A stretch of DNA of 64,000 nucleotides from Craspedostauros australis. Taxonomy: Eukaryota; Bacillariophyta; Bacillariophyceae; Mastogloiales; Achnanthaceae. Both the position numbers and the translations under genes were made by a program. The notes under the pieces were generated by a model that saw nothing but the letters and a program-made list of their open reading frames with translations, was not told the DNA's origin and made no database searches. Below, one piece after another: positions 1-9,700 of the stretch. Location: contig JAMXDE010000021.1 in NCBI GenBank assembly GCA_026770025.1, positions 1,178,001-1,242,000 of the forward strand, given 5' to 3'. How positions within the stretch are numbered: position 1 is the stretch's first letter; each line of letters opens with the position of its first letter.

Positions 1-423
1 CTTCGTTTCCAAGTTGAGATCTGGGTCATCATAGATCACGCAGATCGTCGCGGTCGATCTGTGCAGCTGCGGAAAGGGCTTTTCGTATTGACGTCGTTCT
101 CGCTCTCCGTTGATGAAGTGCGCATGCTGGACGATACAGCTGCCGATGCTGGCGTGGATGCATTGTCAGTGTTGAACCGAGAGGAGTTGCGATCCTCGTG
201 CTTGGCAAACCAGAGGCCCTGTGGAAACAGTCACGTTGCCAATGTTCATGATCACCGCGATGGGCTGACGACTCGTTGGAAGATCGTAGACGGAGAGGAT
301 GGCGGCCTCCAGATAGCCTTCATCCGCAATGCTGTCACTTGTGCCAGTCGTCATGCTCGCGGTTCGACTGGTCGGCACCCTTTGTGATGATGTGCTGCAC
401 CGTCCGGTACTTGGATTAGTCAT
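1..423 (-). pseudogene. possible C2-like domain protein fragment, frameshifted
   Basis: Reading the minus strand from about 423 down, one frame gives an acidic/serine-rich start followed by a beta-strand-like stretch with the words ILSVYDLP and VIMNIGNVTVSTG. After about position 215 that frame ends at a stop (166-168). Another frame continues with FAKHEDRNSSRF and a Ser/Thr-rich tail ending near position 50. The two pieces together look like a C2-type domain as found in multi-domain diatom proteins (family recollection, not a search). The break could be a real frameshift, an unrecognised intron or a sequencing error. The plus-strand frame at 61-387 is the overlapping alternative and shows no recognisable motif. 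Confidence is low. Confidence 0.25.
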
Positions 424-589
424 GGATAAATACGACGGCCAGACCGTACATGGAACCCAATGACGTTTCCAATCGAGTCCCGCGTAACCAAACTTCGTGC
501 TGAAGCAATAATTTGAATTTGTGCAGACGTTATATTAGCGTTACGCGTGTCAGTCTGTTTCCGTGTCAGAGAGCACGGCTGGCGTGTTT

Positions 590-720
590 CAGCTTGATTC
601 AGAATCTGGCTCCGATTCAGAACGGATTCAGAATTTCAGAACGGATTCAGACTTTCAGAACGGATTCAGAATCGAGTCAGAACTTCAGAACTTCAGAATT
701 TTTCCATTCTGATTCTGAAT
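590..720. repeat. degenerate GATTCAGAA-type short tandem repeats
   Basis: The segment consists of many irregular copies of ATTCAGAA and GAACGGATTCAGA, ending in an inverted copy (ATTCTGATTCTGAATC). It lies 3' of the small minus-strand gene at 1013-1549. No coding signal is convincing here; the open frame over 513-905 follows from the repeat composition. Confidence 0.8.
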
Positions 721-859
721 CGAGAGTGTCCCTCCGAGTGATCCCTGTGGGGGCTTCGTCGCAGACACACACAAGTTTCCTTCTGTCTGTTGGCTTGTCC
801 GGGCGCGTCATTTCCGCTCATGTTGTTCGCCCACACAGAAATACGAATGCTCTACTGTA

Positions 860-892
860 CACAAACACAAACACAAACACAAACACAAACAC
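860..892. repeat. (ACAAAC)n microsatellite
   Basis: About five direct copies of the hexamer ACAAAC followed by a short GA run. The stretch from 721 to 1012 around it contains no supported gene. Confidence 0.9.
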
Positions 893-1012
893 AGAGAGAG
901 AGTAACAACCAACATACTGGGTGTGACATCAACAACATGACCACAAGTAGAAACATCTTGGCGCCAGAAAAGATATTGTAGGCAGTATGACAATGACAGC
1001 TAGTATGGTTAT

Positions 1013-1549
1013 CTACTCAGTATTCTGTTCTTGGTTGACTGCGCGTGCTGCGCTGAGGAGTTGTTCGCGCATTGCTTTCCTATTCTCCTCCTCATTTTTG
1101 CGTCGCTGCAACCAGTACGTCGATGCCATCTTGCTTCGCTTGAGTTGATAGATGTGATCGCGAAGTTGCTTCAGCGTGAACTGGTGGTACACGACATTCG
1201 ACTCGTAGAGATCGTTGGGCTTCTTGGCAAGGTGCAGACCCTCATCGAAGTCAGTTGCCAGCTGTGCCTCTGCATTTGATCCCTTCCATCGAGGGCGAGT
1301 GTGCACAATTGGTGGAAGGGCCTTGAATTGTTCGAAAGCCTGGGCATCAGCTTGTACTTGTCGCTTTTGTTCATTGCATGCCTTGCGAAGAGTTCGAAGA
1401 TTGGTACAGAAGTTGGCGTAGTTGATTTGCTTGTATTCGACTCGCAGTTCGTAGACGGCACGAGGTTTCATGTCATCAGTGATTCTCCCATGCAGAAGAT
1501 CATCACGAAGAGTCTCCTTGACCGCTGACCACAACTTGCTGCGAGCCAT
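1013..1549 (-). CDS. small uncharacterised basic protein, host-like
   Basis: 178 residues starting at the ATG at 1549; the frame is open three codons further upstream, but only from a non-ATG codon. The product is highly charged and probably mostly helical: it opens with MARSKLWSAVKETLRDDL and ends in a Lys/Arg/Glu-rich helix (NEEENRKAMREQLLSA). No catalytic motif, signal peptide or membrane segment is visible. The pattern of a W-x-x-K start, an acidic-GxI turn, then RxEY and an LRxLR helix resembles a short protein family of unknown function that I recall as common in diatom genomes; that is memory, not a search. It is the only plausible non-transposon gene in the window. The 5' LTR of Element 1 begins 192 bp upstream of the start codon, transcribed in the opposite direction. 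No function is assigned. Confidence 0.55.
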   Translation of the reverse strand: MARSKLWSAVKETLRDDLLHGRITDDMKPRAVYELRVEYKQINYANFCTNLRTLRKACNEQKRQVQADAQAFEQFKALPPIVHTRPRWKGSNAEAQLATDFDEGLHLAKKPNDLYESNVVYHQFTLKQLRDHIYQLKRSKMASTYWLQRRKNEEENRKAMREQLLSAARAVNQEQNTE

Positions 1550-1740
1550 GATTAACAAGTAGTCGAGATGTTGTTCTGTTGTAGTTTGTGTGTGTGACTT
1601 GTTGTGACGTTGGGCAAGAGTCGCATTGAGACCAAGCGGACTCTACCACTCATATCTGCAAGATAACACCCAACAATCGATACGAAGAGAACAACATGAG
1701 CAACTACAACGAGTTCGGTAGCCCCGCCAGCAATAATCCG

Positions 1741-2519
1741 TGTCAGGAATCGGGGGTACGACTTTGCAAAGATACCGTATTCTGCCGCAGCTCCCATGAG
1801 GACTGACTGGAACCGGAATGGTATTAAGTGCAAAGATACCCATGATTGCCGCAACCCCCAATAGCATCTCCCAGACAAACCGCAACCTAGCAATCGACCA
1901 GTTGCACTCGGACAGCCCAATGGCCTTACCTGTCTTATGCGACATCCAAGCACCCTCATCCAGTGGCCTACTCGGCCATGTCCCGATAACGGTCGGGAAC
2001 CGAGAGATCTATGATGATGGCAACACACCAGCCCTGAGTGAATCGAATGAGCGCGACAACCAATATATCTGAACAAGTCGACGCGTCCCTGAGGACCTAA
2101 TGTGAGAAAGCGAAACAGAGGCGATCCCTATTCACCCAAGACCACGATCCAGACGACGATAAGTTCCAAACATCCAAATGCAACCATCGAGATGACCGGA
2201 GGGAGGAATTGAAATGAAGTGGGACCAGTGAGGTGACAGGAGACCGAAGGAGAGGTACCTACAGGTCTACGAGTATGAACTTGACGAATGTAGGTACTCT
2301 CCAATCCTCAGCTAAGCAAGCGATGAACCACGATGAAAGTAAGATGAAGATGCAGACGAAAGGAGCCAAGCTAAAGGGTGTAACCTCGGGTGGCTACTGC
2401 AGACCATGCTTGTTGTGAAATTGGAATCGAAAGGAGATGAGCATGTTGTGCTCACAGTTCTAAAAACGGTACAGACTGATAACAGATTAGTCTACTACTA
2501 TAACCCCGGATTTCCAACA
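1741..2519 (+). repeat. Element 1 5' LTR
   Basis: 779 bp, TGT...ACA ends, matching 23235-24013. The U3-side end contains two copies of a motif of the type TGCCGCARCYCCCA (1782-1796 and 1845-1861) that recurs in all family A LTRs. The bases directly after the LTR are CGTTTCGAAACG, a palindrome, instead of a standard TGG-starting primer-binding site. Confidence 0.93.
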
Positions 2520-2600
2520 CGTTTCGAAACGTTACGATTGAAATCCAACGTTTCCATCACCCACCAACACAGCCACAAACACCACCACCACCACACCACC

Positions 2601-2954
2601 ATGAGCTCCTATCTCCGCAAGAACGACCGCGTCGTTATCTTCGACGGCAAGCGTTCCAGCTGGACAGGTTGGAGCATCAAGTTCCTAGCTCGCGCCGCGG
2701 GCAGGGGCCTTGAGGACCTGTATCTCATGGATCTAGACAAGGTGGAGGTGAAGCCAGCTCCCTTCGGCCCCAGCGCCCTCATCTCCGATGTGAAGATCGA
2801 AGAGGGTGAGTCTATCGCGAAGAAGATAGCCTCGATGACTGCTGAGGAGAAGGAGTTATACAAGAATGGGCTGGCTAAGTGCGCGTTTGAAGAACTGGCC
2901 ATGGCGATCAACCATGAAACTACGGAAGGCAATGTCGCCTTCATGGCTGTGGTG
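2601..2954 (+). CDS. Element 1 gag-pol, 5' segment (Gag N-terminus)
   Basis: Starts at the ATG at 2601 (context CCACC-ATG), 82 bp after the LTR, and encodes 118 codons of a Copia Gag (UBN2-like helical domain: FDGKRSSW near the start, then a helical stretch ending in the HETTEGN word). It stops being Gag exactly where Element 2's LTR begins at 2955. It continues in the same frame at 17847, after Element 2 and the second copy of the GTGGTG duplication. The frame that reads on into the LTR as far as 2990 is only read-through into inserted DNA. Confidence 0.88.
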
Positions 2955-3635
2955 TGTTGGAAATCCGGGGTTAGTGTTAGTAAGAACTAATTCGTTGTTA
3001 GATCGTACTATTCAGAACTGTGAGCTCATTCTCTTCAGCTCCTTTGCCTTTCGTTTCTCATGTAGCATCTCTTGCAGCATCATCTCGTTAGACTGTTGCA
3101 TTCATGCATCTCATCATCATGGATCATCACTTGCATGCATAAGGCCTCATCCGCAGGCATCCTTGTCATGCACATCGTCGTGCATATCTGAAGGCATTCC
3201 TGCCTTGCGACTCGTCGTGCATATCCTTATTCTACATTCCCTGCGGTACGATTCCACAGTCTTGCGTTTTGCTCTTGATCTCCTGACACCAAACTTTACG
3301 ATTAGTGTCATGATTGATGTCATGTTTGATGCCCTTTCTGAGTTGTTCTAGTCCGTGGCTGACACGTGCCATGATCTCCAGATGGGGTGATCATCAATGT
3401 GTCGGTCATCATCTTCCTTCACATGGTTTAGATGTCGTGGCCTTTTCTTGATTCATAGAGGACAGGCTTGTTTGCTTGGTAAGACTGGGGTCATTCCCGT
3501 GTGATTCGTGTCGTGGGTGGAATGGACAATATTCAATGGTGTGACGAATAATATCCAAAGGTGTGACAAATAATGTTGGGAGTTGCGGCAATCATGGGTA
3601 TCTTTCCGACAGAGTCGTACCCTCGATTCCTGACA
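2955..3635 (-). repeat. Element 2 3' LTR
   Basis: 681 bp, matched by 17159-17840. Contains GTGTGACGAATAATATCC / GTGTGACAAATAAT repeats followed by TTGGGAGTTGCGGCAAT (3576-3592), the motif shared by all family A LTRs. Confidence 0.92.
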
Positions 3636-3710
3636 CCCTTCCATTGTCGCATCGACAACACATCACTCACACTCTCACATTTTTCATAATTTCACGTCCT
3701 CTCCTCTCCG

Positions 3711-5953
3711 TCACTGATCCATTGTGGAACGCAGTTGTATGTAGTGATCCCTGTGTTTTTCGTAGATCTCCTTTTTGGTATTCTTCGTAAAGCCGTCTGC
3801 GATGTTGTCTTCAGAACGCACAAATTTGGTTCTGGCCTCTCCATTTGTAATCAGTTCTCGAATGAAATGATGTCGGATGTCGATGTGCCGTGTCCTGGCG
3901 GATGTTGATGGGTTGGACGCGATGAAGATCGCTCCAACATTGTCAACCATCACATCTGCCGGCTTGTGCATCCTCAGTCCGATGTCGCTCATCAATTGTG
4001 TTACGAAGCGAATTTCTTTTCCTGCTTCCGACAGGGCGACGTACTCTGCTTCCGTCGAGCTGAGTGTTACGCTCCGTTGTGCCTTTGATCTCCATATGAT
4101 CGGCACTCCTTGTAGTAGGACGATGTGCCCTCCTACGCTGATGCGATTGTCCTTGTCACCTGCGAATTCGCTGTCGGTGTATATTGCAATCTTCCATGCA
4201 TCTTGGGTCAGTGGACTCGGTTTCATCTTCAGTCCATACTCTCTCGTGTCCCATACGAACTTCATGACTCGAAGCATTTCCTTGTATGCTGCGGCTGTTG
4301 GTCCATCCAACACCTTGGTCAGTTCTCGCACTGCATTGGCGATGTCGGGTCGAGAGTGTTTCACCAGGTATAGCAGCATACCTACTCCGCTTCGGTATCT
4401 GCTGTGTCGCTGCTTGTCCACTTTGGGTGCATCGCTTTGCCTTTGGATGCCTTGCCCTGGTGTCCCAGGCGTTCCGTATCGTTGCAGCTTCACCACATCG
4501 CTTCCGAATGTATCGATGATGTTCTTTAGGATGTGTGGTTGGTTCACCCAACAGTTCGTCTTGTCGCGGTTGAAGATGATCTTGCAGCTCAGGTAGTCTT
4601 CGAGATCTTCCTCCACTTTGACGCCGAATCGTTCCGCTCGGATATCCTTCACGAGCTTTTTCAGTTCCTGCTCCTCTCCGATGCAGAGGCAATCGTCCAC
4701 ATAGGTGCCGATCAGTAGCAGTCTCCCTTCCTGATTCCGAATCAGTAGGCATGGGTCCACCTCGCTCTGTCTGAACCCCAATTTGAATAGGATGTCGACG
4801 AGCTTCTTATTCCATTGTCTCGCGCTCTGCACGAGTCCGTAGATGGTTTTCTTGAGTAGCAGGCATTCGTCGGCTTCGTGCCTCATACCCTTTGGGCATT
4901 GCATGTAGATTTCTTCATCGAGTTCTCCATGCAGGAATGCTGTCTCAAAGTCGATGATGATACTGTCCATGTGTAATATCATCTTCATCGTGAGCATGAT
5001 TCGATATGTTGCATCATGTATCACTGGTGCGTGGTGTGCCGAGAAATCGACTCCTGCGATCTGCGAGTATCCGCATGCCACGAGTCGGGCGCGGAATACC
5101 CCGTTTCTCTTTTCCTTGAAAACCCATTTGGTCTTCACACACCGCCGATCCTTCGGCATCTGGTCCTTCTTGATTTTCTCCCATACTTTCCTTCTGGCCA
5201 TATCGTAGAACTCTTTGTTGATAGCTTCGCGCCATTTCTTTCTTTTGTTGGGATCCGCATGGTCCCAGCAGTCCTCGAATGTGGTGGGGTCCAGTAGCAT
5301 TGCGACATTCGCGTAATCTGCCCCTTCCTCATTTCTTTCTTCTTTCAATGCTTGGTCCGCAGCGATGATGTCGTCTAATCTCATCATTCCATGAGGTGTG
5401 TCTATCATCGTACCTGCGATATCTCTGTTGAATATTGACCCGTCTGCGTGGAAGTCGGGTCCTCCTGTTTCCGGTGGAGTTGTGATGGTTTCTTCGGGCG
5501 TCACATATCCCTCGCTGTCATTAGGTTCTGACTCATCACTTGATCCGAGATCTCGCTCCTCCTCTGGGATTGGGTCGTTGTTGTACCCGGCGAGAGCGCT
5601 CAGCATCCTTGGTATGCGTGTTACAGGTTCTGCGACAGGGGTGTCTTCGGGCTCTTTCTCGGCTGCTTCGTCTACTTTCCCCTCGTCGTCCCTTCCGAAT
5701 TCATCGTCGATCTCTTCGTTCGATTCATTTTCCCCTTGGGCAGGGAGCAAGCTATCTTGCCCTCGCGCAGCGTCATCAGTATCTTCTATTTCTTCGGCTC
5801 TGCTGCTGCGATCCGCGTCGTCGGCCTCCATGCTCTTGATGGTCTCCGATCGTCGCTCCCAAGTTGTCCTCGTAGTTCGGGTGTTCATACCCGACGTAGA
5901 GTCGTCATCTTCTAGATCTATCAGCACAGATCTGTTGGCATTCTCGATACCTC
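3711..5953 (-). CDS. Element 2 gag-pol, 3' segment (RT and RNase H)
   Basis: C-terminal part of the Element 2 polyprotein, continuing in frame from 13329 after removal of Element 4 and one TGAATT duplication; stop at 3711. It opens with an acidic linker (many D/E/S residues) and then enters the Copia RT: WREAINKEF, RRCVKTKWVFKEKRNG, GYSQIAGVDFSAHH, DFETAFLHGELDEE, YVDD at about residue 1667 of the joined protein, and NAVRELTKVLDGP. RNase H follows, with YTDSEFAGDKDNR, LSSTEAEY and VDNVGAIF and the closing EDNIADGFTK motif. All catalytic motifs look intact. Confidence 0.92.
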
Positions 5954-5959
5954 TGAATT

Positions 5960-6752
5960 TGTTGGAAATCCGGGGTGGTGTTAGTAGTAGGAGACTAATC
6001 GTTATTAGAATCTACTCTTTCGAACTGTGAGCTCTTCATTGCTCTTTCATCTTGATGATCGATCTCCTGCTGCAATCCTCATGGTTGCATCTGCTCATCT
6101 ACCATGCATTCATCTTGCAAGGTTGCCCATCTCGTGAATTCACCCTGTCTTTCCTCTGATAGATTCATCATCGTAGACATGGTTGATTCACAGGCATCAC
6201 CGATTCGATTCACTCGGTCGGATCGTCATCTTCGTGTTTTTCACAAAACACAAGAGACACAACTGTTCTCACGGTTGAACCGTTGTTCTCACGATTTCTC
6301 ACACGATGTCTCGTGTTGAGGCAGCCATCCCTTATCACATGCATTTCGCTGGTTCGTCACCAGCTTCATCCATTATCACCGGAGGGTTCTCTCACGGTCC
6401 TTTTTGTACTTCGTGGTAATGGAACATTTCCACTCCTCGGTTCTTTGTTCGTCATTACTTGAGGGCTGTATTCGCTTGTACCTGATTATGGTCACGAATG
6501 CATCATTGCGGCCCCGTGTGATATGCAACCGTGTGTTGGATGATTGCATTACCCTTCACAGTCATCATCATCCGATCCACACTTGTCATTCACCATTTGT
6601 CTCATGGTACCATTCGCCCTGTCATGTACCTCACATTTTGGTGTTCACAATGTCACAGTGGGAGGTGCGGTAATATAGTGTTTCATGGCACTTGTCATCT
6701 CACTCTTGGGAGGTGCGGCAATCACGTGTTTCATGACACCCGATTCCTGACA
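5960..6752 (-). repeat. Element 4 3' LTR
   Basis: 793 bp, apparently identical to 12536-13328. Carries two copies of TGGGAGGTGCGGYAAT (near 6659 and 6706). Confidence 0.94.
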
Positions 6753-6790
6753 CCCTTCCATTGCCGTTCCGACCATATCATCCACCATGT

Positions 6791-9700
6791 TCAGTCCAAT
6801 GCCGATCTGGGCTGAATGATACTCCCCTTGTGCCGATCGTAGATCTCCTTCTTTGTATTCTTTGTGAACCCGTCAGAGATGTTATCTTCTGACTTCACGA
6901 AACGAGCCCTTGCCTCTTTGTTCGCAATCAATTCTCTGATGAAGTGGTTGCGCACGTCAATGTGTCTCGTCCTCGCTGATGTCGATGGATTGGTTGCGAT
7001 GAAGATCGCTCCCACGTTATCGACCATCACGTCTGCAGGCCTCTGCATCTTTAACCCGATGTCCTCCATCAGTTGTGTCAGAAAGCGGATCTCCTTTCCA
7101 GCTTCTGACAGTGCGACATACTCGGCCTCGGTCGAGCTCAATGTCACGCTGCGCTGTGCCTTCGATCTCCAGATGATAGGCACCCCTTGCAGTAGGACCA
7201 AATGTCCTCCAACGCTGATGCGGTTGTCCTTGTCCCCGGCAAATTCACTGTCGGTGTACACCACAATCTTCCATTCGTTGTTCCTCAGTGGATTGGGTTC
7301 CATCCTCAATCCGTAATCTCTCGTGTCCGACACGAACTTCATTACTCTCAGCATCTCCTTGTATGCTGCGGCCGTTGGTCCATCCAACACCTTCGTAAGC
7401 TCTCGGACTGCATTTGCGATGTCTGGTCTCGAATGCTTCACCAGGTATAGCAGCATACCCACTCCGCTGCGGTATCTGCTGTGTCGATCCTTATCGACTT
7501 TGGGTGCTTCACTGTTTCTCTGGATCCCTTGACCTGGTGTCCCTGGGGTTCCATATCTTTGAAGCTTCATCACGTCGCTCTTGAATGTGTCCGTGATATT
7601 TTTGATGATGTGTGGCTGGTTCACCCAGCAGTTGGTTTCGTTCTTGTTGAATTCGATGCGGCAGCTCAAGTAGTCTTCGAGACCATTCTCGATCTTGATT
7701 CCGAATCGTTCGCGCTTGATGTCTTTCACCAATTGCTTCAGATCGCGCGTGCTTCCGATGCACAGGCAATCATCGACGTACGTCCCGATAAGGACGAGGT
7801 TCCCTTCCCGATTCCGAATTAGCAGGCATGGGTCCACCTTGCTCTGCCGGAAGTCAAGCTTGATCAGGATGTCCACAAGCTTTTTGTTCCATTGCCTTGC
7901 GCTTTGTACCAGCCCGTAGATGGTCTTTTTCAGCAGCAGGCATTCATCCGGTTCGTGTTCCATTCCTTTGGGACACTGCATGTAGATCTCCTCCTCGAGT
8001 TCTCCATGTAGGAAAGCAGTCTCAAAGTCGATGATAATGCTGTCAGTCTTCAGCAGCATCTTCATAGTGAGCATCACACGGTATGTTGCATCATGGATCA
8101 CGGGCGCATGATGAGCGGAGAAATCCACTCCAGCAATCTGCGAGTATCCACAAGCAACCAACCTGGCTCGAAAGACGCCGTTCCTCTTCTCCTTGAAGAC
8201 CCACTTCGTCTTCACACATCGCCGATCCCTCGGCATCTCGTTCTTCTTGATCTTCTGCCAGACTCCTCGTCTCGTCATGTCGTAGAACTCTTTATTGATG
8301 GCCTCCCGCCATTTCCTTCGCTTAGCCGGATCTGCATGATCCCAGCATTCTTCGAATGTCGTGGGGTCCAGCATCATAGTCGTGTATGCATGCTCGGACA
8401 TCTCATCCCATTTCTCTCTCTCGACTCGTTGACTTGCCGTAATGAAGTCATCCAGTCTCATCCTTCCTTGTGTGGTGTCAATCATCATACTGGCCACATC
8501 TCGATTGAACATGGATATGTTCGAATGGAAGTCCCGTTCTTCAGCGGTTGCAGGGGTTGTCTCAGCTACCTCAGCTGGTTCATCGTTCCCACTGCCTGAT
8601 TCTGAATCGGATTCATATCCTGGCGGGTTGTTGTGCGGTGCCAAATCGCGTAGCATCCGTGACATCCTTGCCACTGGTCTGATGGGAGAGTACTCGAGGT
8701 GCTTGCCTTCAGCCACTTGCCTCCGAGTCACTCGATCTTCGTCCCTTCCGGATTCATCGTCGTATTCCTCGTCCGATGGTTCGTCCCCTTGGGCGGGTAG
8801 CAATTCATCTTGCTCTCGAGTATGATCTTCAGTATCATCGTGGTCTATTCCGGACTCTCTACTCTTATCAGCTGATGCGGCCTTCGCTTTCCTCGCGATA
8901 CCCGTATCACGCTCCCAAGTTACCTTCGTATTACGGAGTGCTGCTCCGGCATCGAAGTCGTCGTCTTCCAGGTCCACCCACTGTGTCCTGTTGGCATTCT
9001 CAATACCCTTGAATTGCCCATACGACTGGTTCATCCATGTCACGTCTCTGGCGATCAGAACCCTCGTAGTTGCCAGATTCATCATGCGGTACACACCACT
9101 CGCATGAGACTGTCCGTATCCAACGAACATGGCAGGTTTGGATCTGTCATCTAGTTTCGCCTTGATAGTGCGACTGCCGATGAAAACCATTCCGATTTCC
9201 CCAAACACACGCAGTCCTTGCGCGTAGGTTGGGATTTGCCCATTGAGCAGCAGGCACGCAGGTTCCCTTGATTTAGTCTCAATGATGTTTTCAATCTGCG
9301 TTGCATTCCTTGCTGCCTCTGCCCATAGCTTGCCGCGTAGCTGTCTTGGTAAGTGTGCCTGGTTCAACATTGACCTGACCTTACCATACAGTACCGCAAA
9401 TTTTCGTTCCACTCTTCCATTTTGCTGTGGCGTTGATGCCGCGGTGTACTCGAATGTTGGGGCGAACCCTGCCTTCAACAATAGTTTCTCCGCGCTGTAA
9501 TTTTCGCCAGCATTGTCACATCTGATATTTTTCACTGTCACTTGTTGATTGCCCAAGAGCCATTTCAACAACGACATCAGCTTGGATCCGACTTCGCCTT
9601 TCTCTTTCACGAAGTAGCTCCAGCAGTGATCACTGTAGTCATCGATGACCAGCAGCCAGTACTTTCCGTGACCGAAGCTTGTCGCTTGGACACTTGAGGT

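Noticed and set aside
590-720. CRISPR-like array from the regularly repeated GATTCAGAA words
   Set aside because: Units are too short and irregular, with no unique spacers of constant length; this is a degenerate simple repeat in eukaryotic DNA.
6104-6815. small frames of 71, 89 and 94 codons inside the Element 4 LTR
   Set aside because: Repeated identically in the other LTR only because the LTRs are identical; no coding signature, and they lie in regulatory sequence.
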